Source: Pedobacter sp. UBA5917
GTDB lineage: Bacteria > Bacteroidota > Bacteroidia > Sphingobacteriales > Sphingobacteriaceae
DNA: 39,936 bases
Direction of reading: 5' to 3'
NCBI RefSeq assembly: GCF_002432345.1
Contig: NZ_DJDT01000127.1
Location: 1 to 39,936, forward strand
The notes under the pieces: generated by a model
Databases searched by the model: none
Seen by the model: the letters and a program-made list of their open reading frames with translations, nothing else
Told to the model about the DNA's origin: nothing
Made by a program: the position numbers and the translations under genes
Shown: in pieces, positions 1-7,980 of the stretch
Layout of the letters: each line of letters begins with the position of its first letter
How positions within the stretch are numbered: the stretch's first letter is position 1

Positions 1-1
1 G

Positions 2-49
2 CCGGTAAGGGTAAAATACAACATCAACGTTAACTTTACATTGAACTAA
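2..49 (+). CDS. C-terminal end of a TonB-like energy transducer (partial)
   Basis: An open frame enters from the left edge and ends at the TAA at 47-49. Its last residues read PVRVKYNINVNFTLN. That resembles the closing beta-strand of TonB C-terminal domains in Bacteroidota, which often end in a V-x-Y/F-N-(I/V)-x-(I/V)-N-F-T-L pattern. TonB carries proton-motive energy from ExbB/ExbD in the inner membrane to outer-membrane receptors. Only 15 codons are visible, so the call rests on one short motif. The next gene starts 8 bp later, which suggests a shared transcript. Confidence 0.5.
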   Translation, partial: PVRVKYNINVNFTLN

Positions 50-57
50 AATAGTAG

Positions 58-285
58 ATGTTAAATTTTGATATTTTTAAGCAAAAATCGCCTAAACAGC
101 GGTTTTTGCTCATTTTAGGCCTTGTCATGTTTGTATTTTACGTGGTTTTGGGCTTCGCATTCATCTTTTACGAACCAATTGCTTTGCGTTTACCCTCTAT
201 TCCGCAATGGGGCCGTATCGCAATAGGTATCTTCCTGATTATTTATGCTTTTGTAAGATTATTAAGCCTGGGTAGGCGCGATTAA
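58..285 (+). CDS. small two-helix membrane protein of unknown function
   Basis: This 75-residue protein has a basic N-terminus (KQKSPKQR) and two hydrophobic segments, at about residues 15-38 and 52-69, with a short loop between them that probably faces the periplasm. It ends in a positively charged GRRD tail. I do not recognise the family. It lies between the TonB-like end and a substrate-binding lipoprotein, with gaps of 8 and 7 bp, so all three are probably co-transcribed. Its small size, two helices and position suggest an accessory or stabilising subunit of a membrane assembly, but that is inference only. Confidence 0.75.
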   Translation: MLNFDIFKQKSPKQRFLLILGLVMFVFYVVLGFAFIFYEPIALRLPSIPQWGRIAIGIFLIIYAFVRLLSLGRRD

Positions 286-292
286 TTCATTG

Positions 293-1189
293 ATGAGAAA
301 TTTCCTTTTTATATTATGTGTACTTGCTCTGGTATCCTGTAAGCGTAAAGCCAAAACAGATGCGGTTAAAGAAACTCGCACCAGCGGTACACTAAAAATG
401 TTGGTTGATGAAAGCGTTGGCCCGATTGTACAAGATCAGATTGATATATTCAACCTTGATTATCCGCAGGCTAAATTTCAGCTTACCGTTAAACCTGAAG
501 AAAAACTTTTACCGGCTTTTTTGAACGATAGCGTAAGGGTAATTGTTTTGCCAAGGTTATTAACCAAAGCAGAAGAAAAATATTATAATCAACGTAATAT
601 CAAAATTAATACTTCGCGTTTTGCTGTAGATGGCATTGCTTTAATTACCAACCAGGGCAATATTGATAGTACTATTACCGTTAAAGAGGTGATCGATATA
701 TTACAGGGGAAGAAATCAGATAAAAAATTGGTGTTCGATAACGCTTATTCAAGCACTTTTCAATACTTTAAAGAACTGGCTAAAATCAGTCAATTTCCAG
801 CTACAGGTGTTTACTCTAAAAATTCAAGCAAAGAAGTAATCAAACTTATTGCAGAAGATAAAAATTTTATTGGTATTTTGGGCGTAAATTGGATTGCAGA
901 TCAGAATACGGAAGCAAGCGAATACCTCTCGCAGGTAAAAGTATTGGGGGTTAAAAATCTGAAAGGCAAAGTTGGAGATGACCAGTTTTACAAACCAACC
1001 CAGGATAATTTGATCAATGGTGTTTATCCTTTCTTACGAAATATAAATATTATTGATTGTGAAGGCAGGGATGGTTTAGGCACAGGATTTGCAACATGGT
1101 TAAGAAGTCAGAGAGGACAATTGATTGTACTTAAATCTGGACTCGGTCCGCATAAGTTAATGCCGAGGGAGCTTCACCTGACAAAGTGA
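293..1189 (+). CDS. PstS-like phosphate/substrate-binding lipoprotein
   Basis: The protein has 298 residues from ATG 293; a TTG one codon upstream could also be used. It opens with a lipoprotein signal, a hydrophobic stretch ending in LVSC, so the Cys would be lipidated. The rest resembles periplasmic binding proteins of the PstS type: an early GTLKMLVDES strand, an IVLPRLLTKAEE segment, a crossover region FAVDGIALITNQ, and a later GILGVNWIAD segment. No pstC, pstA or pstB permease gene is present. The neighbours are a TonB-like gene and a TPR gene, so it may act as a binding or sensing protein rather than as part of an ABC importer. The fold is moderately certain; the ligand is unknown. Confidence 0.7.
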   Translation: MRNFLFILCVLALVSCKRKAKTDAVKETRTSGTLKMLVDESVGPIVQDQIDIFNLDYPQAKFQLTVKPEEKLLPAFLNDSVRVIVLPRLLTKAEEKYYNQRNIKINTSRFAVDGIALITNQGNIDSTITVKEVIDILQGKKSDKKLVFDNAYSSTFQYFKELAKISQFPATGVYSKNSSKEVIKLIAEDKNFIGILGVNWIADQNTEASEYLSQVKVLGVKNLKGKVGDDQFYKPTQDNLINGVYPFLRNINIIDCEGRDGLGTGFATWLRSQRGQLIVLKSGLGPHKLMPRELHLTK

Positions 1190-1272
1190 AATTAAATTAA
1201 AAAATTATAAATTGAACCACGAAGTAAATCTAAAGAGACACTTCATTTTTATTAAAAAAAACAGAATATCCG

Positions 1273-2991
1273 ATGAAAATTTTAAAGAAAGCAATAACCT
1301 TAAATGTAGGTTTGGTGTTGATGGGTTCTGCAGTTTTTGCTCAAGATTTAAATGACGCGAAAAAAGCCATTGACGCTGAACAGTACCAAAAAGCATCATC
1401 AGTGCTTAAATCGTTGGTGAGCTCAAAAGCATCAGATGGTAATAACTATTACAATCTTGGCTTGGTTTACTTAAAAACCGGTTATATCGACTCAGCCAGA
1501 GCGGTATTTACCAAAGGTGTTACCGCTGATCCTAAAAACAATTTAAACATAATTGGTTTAGGTGAAGCAGATATGTTGGAGAACAATCCAACTTCGGCCA
1601 AAACTAATTTTGATAAAGCTGTTGCTTTGGCGCCAAAAGATTACAAAACTTATCTGTACATCGGTAAGGCTTATTTAGCACAGGACAAACCTAGTGATGA
1701 CGTATCTAAACCGGATTTTACGAATGCATTGGCCAACATTACAAAAGCTGATGAGTTAGATTCGAAAGATAAAGATGCAGAAGTTTTCTTGGCATTGGGT
1801 GATGCTTATGCATTACAAAAGAAAAACTCTGAGGCTTTAGGACCTTATTTCCGTGTAAACGATATCGATCCTACCAACAGAAGGGCTAAAACCCAGATTG
1901 GTAAGATGTATAAGGAATCAAGGGCGTTTCCTGAAGGTGAAAAAGAATTACAGGATGTAATTGCAGCTGATGCAAATTATGGTCCTGCTTACCGTGAGTT
2001 AGGCGAGCTTTATTTACAATGGAGTAGCTTTGGTACAGATAAAGAAAAAGCTGCAAAAGCGATTGAGAACTATAAAAAATACATGGATTTAACTGATAAA
2101 TCTTTAGAATCTCAATTACGTTATGCACAGTTCTTATTCTATGCAAAAGATTTCCCAACTTTAGAGCAAGTAGCAACTACAATACAAGCTCCAGCTAATG
2201 ATCCTAAAAGTGCTATCGTTTCCAGAATGAAAGGTTGGGCTGCATACGAAAACAAAAACTATCCAGCGGCTTTAACCAGCATGAATGAGTTTTTTGCTAA
2301 AGAGAAAGATCCAAATAAAATTTTAGGATTTGACTATTTATATTTGGGTAAAGCGCAATTAAAAGCTGGCCAAGATAGTTTAGCCTTGATCAACATTACT
2401 AAAGCGGTTGAAAAAGATTCAACAAATGCTGATGCATTAGCTGAGGTTGCTAAAAGTTTTTATGATGCAAAAAAATATGCTAAATCTGCTGAAATTTACG
2501 AAAAAGCAATAAAAGCGAATCCAAAAGGTAAAGGATCACTTTACAACTATTATTATAATGCGATGGCAAACTATTTTGACTATGCTGCAAAGTTAACTGC
2601 AAAACAAAATCCATCAAAAGATATCCTAGTAAGAGCTGATTCTTCGATTGCTAAAGTAACTCAGATCTCACCAGAAACTTACGATGCTTATTTAACTAGA
2701 GCTCGTATCAACAGTTTAATGGATGACGATAAAGATCCGAAAGGCTTAATGTTGCCTTTCTACGAAGAGTATATTAAAAAGATTACCGAAAAACCTGAAT
2801 TAGCTACAGCAAATGCTAAGAAATTATCTGAAGCTTATGATACTATCGGTGGTTACTATTACTACAAAGACAAAGAAAAAGCTAAAGAATATTTTAACAA
2901 AAGTGTAGCCGTTTATCCAAGTGGAACTTTTGCAGCTGCTAAGTTAAAAGAATTAGCAGCACCTGCACCAGCAAAAGGTAAAGGCAAATAA
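1273..2991 (+). CDS. secreted tetratricopeptide-repeat protein
   Basis: This 572-residue protein has a cleavable signal peptide, with a basic start, a hydrophobic core and a likely cut after VFAQ. After it come many TPR-like helical pairs from about residue 25 to 560, for example NNYYNLGLVYLKTGYIDSA, YGPAYRELGELYLQWSS and ALAEVAKSFYDAKKYAKSA. It ends in a low-complexity Ala/Pro/Lys/Gly tail (APAPAKGKGK). TPR arrays are protein-protein scaffolds, here probably periplasmic. It follows the PstS-like lipoprotein by 83 bp and is closed by a clear terminator, so it is probably the last gene of the TonB-lipoprotein-TPR group. The partner protein is unknown. Confidence 0.8.
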   Translation: MKILKKAITLNVGLVLMGSAVFAQDLNDAKKAIDAEQYQKASSVLKSLVSSKASDGNNYYNLGLVYLKTGYIDSARAVFTKGVTADPKNNLNIIGLGEADMLENNPTSAKTNFDKAVALAPKDYKTYLYIGKAYLAQDKPSDDVSKPDFTNALANITKADELDSKDKDAEVFLALGDAYALQKKNSEALGPYFRVNDIDPTNRRAKTQIGKMYKESRAFPEGEKELQDVIAADANYGPAYRELGELYLQWSSFGTDKEKAAKAIENYKKYMDLTDKSLESQLRYAQFLFYAKDFPTLEQVATTIQAPANDPKSAIVSRMKGWAAYENKNYPAALTSMNEFFAKEKDPNKILGFDYLYLGKAQLKAGQDSLALINITKAVEKDSTNADALAEVAKSFYDAKKYAKSAEIYEKAIKANPKGKGSLYNYYYNAMANYFDYAAKLTAKQNPSKDILVRADSSIAKVTQISPETYDAYLTRARINSLMDDDKDPKGLMLPFYEEYIKKITEKPELATANAKKLSEAYDTIGGYYYYKDKEKAKEYFNKSVAVYPSGTFAAAKLKELAAPAPAKGKGK

Positions 2992-3012
2992 TTAACAAGT
3001 TAAATAATTTAG

Positions 3013-3044
3013 AAAAGGCAGAGTTTGGTTACTCTGCCTTTTTC
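3013..3044 (+). terminator. intrinsic terminator after the TPR gene
   Basis: The arm AAAAGGCAGAGT (3013-3024) pairs with ACTCTGCCTTTT (3031-3042) across a 6-base loop TTGGTT. A T-rich run follows (TTTTTCTTTTATTTTTG). This is a textbook Rho-independent terminator 22 bp after the TPR stop codon. It overlaps the nuoA promoter. Confidence 0.88.
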
Positions 3045-3055
3045 TTTTATTTTTG
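3024..3055 (+). promoter_or_regulatory. promoter for nuoA (TTTG / TAnnTTTG)
   Basis: The sequence TATTTTTG at 3048-3055 matches the Bacteroidota -7 consensus TAnnTTTG. A TTTG at 3024-3027 lies 20 bp upstream, a suitable spacing for the -33 box. The transcript would start near 3060, giving a leader of about 12-15 nt before ATG 3074. The -33 box lies in the loop and arm of the preceding terminator hairpin. Confidence 0.65.
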
Positions 3056-3073
3056 CACCATAAAATAAATAAT

Positions 3074-3445
3074 ATGCAAGCGCAAAGTTCTTCTATAGAT
3101 TTTTTACCAATTATATTTCAGGTAATAGTGGCTTTAGGTTTCGTGGTAACCACATTGGTTGCTACCCACTTATTGGGACCAAAACGTAAAACCGCCGATA
3201 AACTGGAAACTTTTGAAGCTGGCATTAAATCAGTAGGTAATGCCCGTCAGCCATTCTCTATCAAATATTTCGTTGTAGCCATTTTATTCGTGCTTTTCGA
3301 TGTGGAGGTAATCTTTATGTATCCATGGGCGGTTAATTTCCGTGCGTTAAAAATGGATGGTATGATTGAAATGTTCATTTTTATGGGCACTTTGTTGTTA
3401 GGATTCATCTACGTAATCAAGAAAAAAGTTTTAGACTGGAACTAA
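3074..3445 (+). CDS. nuoA: NADH-quinone oxidoreductase subunit A
   Basis: NuoA is a small three-helix membrane subunit of proton-pumping complex I, located next to the quinone pocket. The 123-residue product has the family hallmarks: a GPKRKTADKLETFEAGI loop after helix 1 with the conserved E-x-F-E/C-G region, and a KYFVVAILFVLFDVEVIFMYPWA segment (cited here by position, residues about 58-80) with the conserved F-D-x-E residues in helix 2. The open frame continues upstream to a TTG at 3053, but that codon overlaps the -7 box, so ATG 3074 is the start. It opens the nuo operon, though a 229-bp gap and a possible second promoter precede nuoB. Confidence 0.95.
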   Translation: MQAQSSSIDFLPIIFQVIVALGFVVTTLVATHLLGPKRKTADKLETFEAGIKSVGNARQPFSIKYFVVAILFVLFDVEVIFMYPWAVNFRALKMDGMIEMFIFMGTLLLGFIYVIKKKVLDWN

Positions 3446-3533
3446 TCAGTTAGCAGTTTTAAGTTAACAATTGTTGGTTAATAACCTGCGGTTTATAGGC
3501 TGTAAACTGAAAATTATCAACTGCAAACTGAAA
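3446..3533 (+). repeat. degenerate short-word repeat patch between nuoA and nuoB
   Basis: The stretch just after nuoA is built from variants of words such as CAGTTAGCAGTTTTAAGTTAACA and CAACTGCAAACTGAA (AGTT/AACT cores in both orientations), so it can fold on itself. It has no coding potential. It is one of several similar patches in this window, each with a different word. Confidence 0.55.
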
Positions 3534-3624
3534 TGTGTATCCCTTACACTATCTACAACCGCTTTCAGTTATTTAGAAAGGTTCTAAATCTGGTAAAGCT
3601 AGTTTAATTGCCTTTAAAATATTG

Positions 3625-3632
3625 TAAATTTG
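3625..3632 (+). promoter_or_regulatory. possible second promoter upstream of nuoB (-7 box)
   Basis: TAAATTTG at 3625-3632 matches TAnnTTTG and lies 42 bp before the nuoB ATG. There is no strong TTG at the expected -33 distance; only TTTA at 3603-3606, 18 bp away, is in range. It could drive nuoB onward independently of nuoA. Confidence 0.4.
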
Positions 3633-3674
3633 TTGCTCATTCTGCAAAGGGATGAGCATTTTTTGTTTATAAAC

Positions 3675-4217
3675 ATGAGTGAAATTAATATAGTTGATGC
3701 GCCTCCAGGAACCGAAGGACCTGGCTATTTTGCCACTTCCTTAGATAAGGTGATTGGTTTGGCCCGCTCAAATTCATTATGGCCGTTGCCTTTCGCAACT
3801 TCTTGTTGCGGTATCGAGTTTATGGCTACCATGGGATCACATTACGATTTAGGTCGTTTTGGTGCCGAACGCTTAAGCTTTTCTCCACGTCAGGCCGATG
3901 TTTTAATGGTAATGGGAACCATCGCTAAAAAGATGGCTCCGGTACTAAAACAGGTTTATATCCAAATGGCAGAGCCACGTTGGGTAATGGCAGTTGGTGC
4001 CTGTGCAAGCAGTGGTGGTATTTTCGATACTTATTCTGTACTGCAGGGTATTGATGAGGTGATTCCGGTAGACGTTTACGTTCCGGGCTGCCCACCAAGA
4101 CCTGAAGCCATTTTAGATGGTTTTCAGCGTATCCAGGATTTAGTGAGAAACGAATCAGGCAGAAGACGGAATTCTGATTATTACAAAGAACTTTTAGGTC
4201 AATACGGCATTAAATAA
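3675..4217 (+). CDS. nuoB: NADH-quinone oxidoreductase subunit B
   Basis: NuoB carries the terminal 4Fe-4S cluster N2, which passes electrons to quinone at the junction of the peripheral and membrane arms. The 180-residue product shows the cluster ligands: the tandem Cys pair in ATSCCGIEFMA, the single Cys in VGACASSGG, and the last in YVPGCPPRPEA. ATG 3675 (MSEINIVDAPPG) is preferred over an upstream in-frame TTG at 3630 because that codon lies inside the -7 box and the extra 15 residues are not conserved-looking. The stop codon overlaps the nuoC start by one base (TAATG), which implies translational coupling. Confidence 0.97.
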   Translation: MSEINIVDAPPGTEGPGYFATSLDKVIGLARSNSLWPLPFATSCCGIEFMATMGSHYDLGRFGAERLSFSPRQADVLMVMGTIAKKMAPVLKQVYIQMAEPRWVMAVGACASSGGIFDTYSVLQGIDEVIPVDVYVPGCPPRPEAILDGFQRIQDLVRNESGRRRNSDYYKELLGQYGIK

Positions 4218-4717
4218 TGGAAGAAACGACACTAAATAACGACATCCACGTTAAGCTTACTGAAAGGTTTGGCGAAAAAATTACTGCCGTTTCTGAGCCT
4301 TATGGTTTATTAACCTTTGTAACCTATAAAGATGTTATCATCAATGTGCTTTCGCATCTTAAAGAAGAACTAAAATTTAATTTCCTTACCGATATTACAG
4401 CAGTTCATTACCCTGGTAAAGACCATGGTATTGCTGTTGTTTACCATTTGCACAACATGGTAGAAAAAGTAAGGATCAGGATTAAGGTTTTTATTTCTGA
4501 ACAAAATCCAACCATCCCAACCGCAACAACCGTATGGAAAGGTGCCAACTGGATGGAGCGCGAAACTTACGATCTGTTTGGGGTTAAATTTGAAGGTCAC
4601 CCTGATTTACGCCGTATTTTAAATATGGACGATTTAGGTGTTCATCCGATGTTGAAACAATACCCATTGGAAGATCCGAACAGAGTAGATAAAAAAGACG
4701 AATTTTTTGGAAGGTAA
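4217..4717 (+). CDS. nuoC: NADH-quinone oxidoreductase subunit C
   Basis: NuoC is the 30-kDa-type structural subunit of the peripheral arm, which helps shape the quinone site with NuoD. The 166-residue product contains the family signature around ERETYDLFGVKFEGHPDLRR followed by ILNMDD. An N-terminal alpha/beta region precedes it. C and D are separate genes here, unlike the fused nuoCD of enterobacteria. Its start overlaps the nuoB stop and nuoD begins 3 bp after its own stop, so it is tightly embedded in the operon. Confidence 0.96.
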   Translation: MEETTLNNDIHVKLTERFGEKITAVSEPYGLLTFVTYKDVIINVLSHLKEELKFNFLTDITAVHYPGKDHGIAVVYHLHNMVEKVRIRIKVFISEQNPTIPTATTVWKGANWMERETYDLFGVKFEGHPDLRRILNMDDLGVHPMLKQYPLEDPNRVDKKDEFFGR

Positions 4718-4720
4718 ACT

Positions 4721-5935
4721 ATGAATCATAACCATCCGGTATTTACAGATAACGACCCGCAAAGTGAGCTGGTAACCTTAAACTTAGGTCCAACGCACCC
4801 TGCAACCCACGGCGTTTTTCAAAATGTTCTGCAATTAGATGGCGAACGTATTGTTAGCGGCGTTTCTACTATTGGGTACATTCACCGTGCTTTCGAAAAG
4901 ATTGCCGAACACCGCCCTTTTTATCAGATTACACCACTTACCGACCGTTTAAACTACTGTTCTTCGCCTATCAACAATATGGGCTGGCACATGACGGTTG
5001 AGAAGTTGTTAAATATTAAAATGCCAAAACGTGTAGATTATCTGCGCGTTATTGTAATGGAGCTTTCGCGTATTGCCGACCACATTATCTGTAACACGAT
5101 TATCGGTCAGGATACAGGAGCAACTACAACTTTCCTTTATTTATTCCAGTTCCGCGAGCATATTTACGAAATCTTTGAAGAGGTTTGTGGTGCACGTTTA
5201 ACTACGAATATTGGTCGTATCGGTGGTTTCGAAAGAGATTTCAACGATATCGCTTTTGCGAAAATCAACAAGTTTTTAAAAGAGTTTCCGGTTGCGTTAA
5301 AAGAGTTCGAAAACCTGTTAACCCGTAACCGTATTTTTATCGATAGAACAGCTGGGGTGGCAGAGGTAACCAAAGAAACTGCTTTGGAATACAGCTGGAC
5401 AGGCCCGCTTTTGCGCGCTACCGGTGTAGATTATGATGTGCGTGTAAGCGATCCATATTCTTCTTACCAGGATTTTGATTTCGAGGTTCCGGTGGGTACA
5501 AGTGGTGATATTTACGACAGGTATCTGGTACGTAACGAAGAAATGTGGCAGAGTTTGCGCATAGTTGAGCAGGCGATTGAAAAATTAAAATCAGAACCAA
5601 AAGGTATTTTCCATGCCGATGTTCCTGAATTTTACCTTCCTCCAAAACAGGAAGTTTACAACAATATGGAAGCGTTGATCTATCACTTCAAAATTGTGAT
5701 GGGCGAAATTGATGCTCCAAAAGCAGAAGTATATCACGCTGTAGAAGGCGGAAATGGCGAATTGGGATTCTATCTGATCAATGATGGAGGTCGCACACCT
5801 TACCGTTTACACTTCCGCAGACCAAGTTTTATAAACTACCAGATGTTTGCACCAATGAGCGAAGGCATGTTATTGTCTGATGCCATTATCAACATGAGTA
5901 GTATGAATATTATTGCAGGAGAATTAGATGCTTAA
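4721..5935 (+). CDS. nuoD: NADH-quinone oxidoreductase subunit D
   Basis: NuoD is the 49-kDa-type subunit, related to the large subunit of NiFe hydrogenases, and forms most of the quinone-binding cavity. The 404-residue product starts with the conserved LNLGPTHPATHG loop, which carries the quinone-site His. It continues with GYIHRAFEKIAEHRPFYQ and TDRLNYCS, and ends with the usual aspartate region (SMNIIAGELDA). Length and motifs fit the family without gaps. The last 8 bases overlap the start of nuoE. Confidence 0.97.
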   Translation: MNHNHPVFTDNDPQSELVTLNLGPTHPATHGVFQNVLQLDGERIVSGVSTIGYIHRAFEKIAEHRPFYQITPLTDRLNYCSSPINNMGWHMTVEKLLNIKMPKRVDYLRVIVMELSRIADHIICNTIIGQDTGATTTFLYLFQFREHIYEIFEEVCGARLTTNIGRIGGFERDFNDIAFAKINKFLKEFPVALKEFENLLTRNRIFIDRTAGVAEVTKETALEYSWTGPLLRATGVDYDVRVSDPYSSYQDFDFEVPVGTSGDIYDRYLVRNEEMWQSLRIVEQAIEKLKSEPKGIFHADVPEFYLPPKQEVYNNMEALIYHFKIVMGEIDAPKAEVYHAVEGGNGELGFYLINDGGRTPYRLHFRRPSFINYQMFAPMSEGMLLSDAIINMSSMNIIAGELDA

Positions 5936-6443
5936 AGTAGAAGAACAAACACCTGTAGCGTTTTCATCAGAATTGCTGGCCAAATTTGATGATGTGAAGA
6001 GCCGTTACCCTGAGGGTAAACAAAAATCGGCCCTGTTACCACTTTTGCACTTAGTGCAGGCAGAATTCCTTTGGGTTCCTACTTCGGCTATGGATAAAAT
6101 TGCCGAATACCTGAACATTCAGCCAATTGAAGTTTACGAGGTAGCAACATTTTATACCATGTACTTTTTAAAACCGCAGGGTAAGTATGCTCTGGAGGTA
6201 TGTCGTACCGGTCCGTGCTGTTTGGTAGGTGCCGAAAAGATATTAAGCCACTTGGAAAACAAGTTGGGCGTTAAGGAAGGTGAAGTTACAGCTGATGGTT
6301 TATTCAGCTTTAGAGGGGTTGAGTGTTTGGCGGCCTGTGGTTATGGCCCGGTATTGCAGATCAGCCCTGAATATACTTTCTACGAAAACCTTACTGAGGC
6401 AAGTGTAGATAAATTGATTGAAGATTTGAAAAATAAGTCCTAA
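5928..6443 (+). CDS. nuoE: NADH-quinone oxidoreductase subunit E
   Basis: NuoE is the 24-kDa-type thioredoxin-like subunit holding the off-path 2Fe-2S cluster N1a in the NADH dehydrogenase module. The 171-residue product has the four ligands in CRTGPC (C-x4-C) and CLAAC (C-x3-C). It overlaps the 3' end of nuoD by 8 bases. Its last two sense codons and stop (AAG TCC TAA) coincide with the first unit of a repeat made of AAGTCCT words that fills the gap to nuoF, so the extreme C-terminus KS appears to be repeat-derived. Confidence 0.96.
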   Translation: MLKVEEQTPVAFSSELLAKFDDVKSRYPEGKQKSALLPLLHLVQAEFLWVPTSAMDKIAEYLNIQPIEVYEVATFYTMYFLKPQGKYALEVCRTGPCCLVGAEKILSHLENKLGVKEGEVTADGLFSFRGVECLAACGYGPVLQISPEYTFYENLTEASVDKLIEDLKNKS

Positions 6444-6511
6444 GTCCTAAGTCTTAAGTCATGGGTCGTTTTGATTCAGGACTAAGGACTATTGACTGCA
6501 GACTATAGACT
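6435..6511 (+). repeat. AAGTCCT / AGGACTA repeat patch between nuoE and nuoF
   Basis: The first half repeats a 7-base word (AAGTCCT, AAGTCCT, AAGTCTT, AAGTCAT). The second half carries the opposite orientation (AGGACTAAGGACTA, then GACT-rich words). The two halves can pair as a long imperfect hairpin within the polycistronic mRNA. The patch starts inside the last codons of nuoE and ends 8 bp before the nuoF ATG. Confidence 0.65.
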
Positions 6512-6518
6512 AATTAAA

Positions 6519-7886
6519 ATGTCTCGAAAACTGTTACTTGAGCATATAAACGTACCGGGCATCAATACACTTGAGGTCTATCGCCAAAAAGGCGGGTACC
6601 GTGCTGTGGAAAAAGCCCTGAAAACCTTAACACCTGAAGAGATTGTTGAAGAGGTAAAAAAATCGGGCTTACGCGGTCGCGGAGGTGCGGGTTTCCCAAC
6701 CGGGATGAAATGGAGTTTCTTGGCCAAACCAGAGGGTGTTGCACGTTATTTGGTGTGTAATGCTGATGAATCTGAGCCGGGAACTTTTAAAGACCGTTAT
6801 TTAATGACCTACATTCCCCACGCATTAATCGAGGGAATGATTGTATCGAGTTTCGCATTGGGTGCTAAGGTTTCTTACATCTACGTGCGTGGCGAGATGA
6901 TGCCACAGATCCGCATTTTAGAAAAAGCAATTGCTGAAGCTAAAGCTGCCGGATGGTTGGGTAAAAACATTTTGGGTACAGGTTACGATCTCGAGTTATA
7001 TGTTCAGCCGGGTGGTGGTGCTTATATCTGCGGTGAAGAAACTGCATTGTTAGAATCGCTTGAAGGTAAAAGAGGTAATCCACGTATTAAGCCACCGTTT
7101 CCGGCAATTGCAGGTTTATATGGTTGTCCAACGGTTGTAAATAATGTGGAATCCATTGCTGCAGTTGTGCCGATTATCAATGATGGTGGCGATGAATATG
7201 CAAAAATCGGTATCGGTAGAAGTACAGGTACAAAATTAATATCTGCATCTGGTAATTTAGTAAAACCGGGTGTTTACGAAATTGAGCTTGGTTTACCGGT
7301 AGAAGAATTTATCTACTCTGACGAATATTGTGGTGGTATTGCCAATGGCAAACGCTTAAAAGCTACAGTTGCAGGTGGATCTTCAGTTCCTGTGTTACCG
7401 GCAAATTTAACGCTAAAACTAGCTAACGGCGAACCACGTTTAATGAGTTACGAATCATTATCAGAAGGTGGTTTTGCAACCGGAACCATGTTGGGCTCTG
7501 GTGGTTTTATCGCTTTTGACGAAGATCAATGTATCGTTCGTAATACGTGGAATTTCTCGCGTTTTTATCACCACGAAAGTTGCGGGCAGTGTTCGCCTTG
7601 CCGTGAAGGTACAGGATGGATGGAAAAGGTATTGCACAAAATCGAACATGGGCATGGAACCATGGAAGATGTTGATTTATTGTGGGATATCCAACGTAAA
7701 ATTGAAGGAAACACCATTTGTCCGTTGGGTGATGCAGCGGCCTGGCCGGTTGCCAGTGCTATCCGTCACTTCAGGGATGAATTTGAATGGCACATTAAAG
7801 AACCGGTTAAAAGCCAGAGCCAAAACTATGGCATTGCAAATTATGCAACGCCGATTGAAAAAGCTCCGGTAACCGAGGAGAAATAA
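6519..7886 (+). CDS. nuoF: NADH-quinone oxidoreductase subunit F
   Basis: NuoF is the 51-kDa-type subunit that binds NADH and FMN and carries 4Fe-4S cluster N3, the entry point for electrons. The 455-residue product shows the NADH/FMN loop GRGGAGFPTGMKW, the GGGAYICGEETALLESLEG segment, and the N3 ligands SCGQCSPCREGTGW (three Cys) plus the distant Cys in NTICPLGDAAAWP. ATG 6519 (MSRKLLLEHINV) is chosen; an in-frame TTG at 6492 falls inside the preceding repeat. The stop codon is followed at once by a perfect 31-bp palindrome belonging to the ORF6N cassette. Confidence 0.97.
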   Translation: MSRKLLLEHINVPGINTLEVYRQKGGYRAVEKALKTLTPEEIVEEVKKSGLRGRGGAGFPTGMKWSFLAKPEGVARYLVCNADESEPGTFKDRYLMTYIPHALIEGMIVSSFALGAKVSYIYVRGEMMPQIRILEKAIAEAKAAGWLGKNILGTGYDLELYVQPGGGAYICGEETALLESLEGKRGNPRIKPPFPAIAGLYGCPTVVNNVESIAAVVPIINDGGDEYAKIGIGRSTGTKLISASGNLVKPGVYEIELGLPVEEFIYSDEYCGGIANGKRLKATVAGGSSVPVLPANLTLKLANGEPRLMSYESLSEGGFATGTMLGSGGFIAFDEDQCIVRNTWNFSRFYHHESCGQCSPCREGTGWMEKVLHKIEHGHGTMEDVDLLWDIQRKIEGNTICPLGDAAAWPVASAIRHFRDEFEWHIKEPVKSQSQNYGIANYATPIEKAPVTEEK

Positions 7887-7917
7887 ATCTTAAGGTCACA
7901 ATTTGTGACCTTAAGAT
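7887..7917 (+). repeat. perfect 31-bp palindrome (ORF6N family, copy 1)
   Basis: The arm ATCTTAAGGTCACAA (7887-7901) is mirrored exactly by TTGTGACCTTAAGAT (7903-7917) around the central T at 7902. It begins on the base after the nuoF stop codon. No T-run follows, so it is not a standard terminator. It closely matches a palindrome inside the ORF6N gene downstream. Confidence 0.9.
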
Positions 7918-7942
7918 CATTAGAATTTATAAAAAGCGCTTC

Positions 7943-7962
7943 GGTTCGTGTCTTAACGAAAC
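7943..7962 (+). repeat. left copy of an inverted repeat bracketing the ORF6N gene
   Basis: GGTTCGTGTC at 7943-7952 is an exact reverse complement of GACACGAACC at 8604-8613. Extended to 20 bases (7943-7962 against 8594-8613), 16 positions match. The pair encloses IR copy 2 and the whole ORF6N gene. Confidence 0.6.
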
Positions 7963-7980
7963 GAAAGCAGAAAATAAATC

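Noticed and set aside
1205..1399. Minus-strand frame across the start of the TPR gene
   Set aside because: It is antisense to the TPR signal-peptide region and has no recognisable features.
7468..7872. 134-codon plus-strand frame overlapping nuoF
   Set aside because: It lies wholly inside nuoF in another frame. The nuoF product has intact cluster ligands through this stretch, so the frame is a shadow.
7887..7917. Terminator after nuoF
   Set aside because: A perfect palindrome, but not followed by a T-run, and it belongs to a three-copy family tied to the ORF6N gene.
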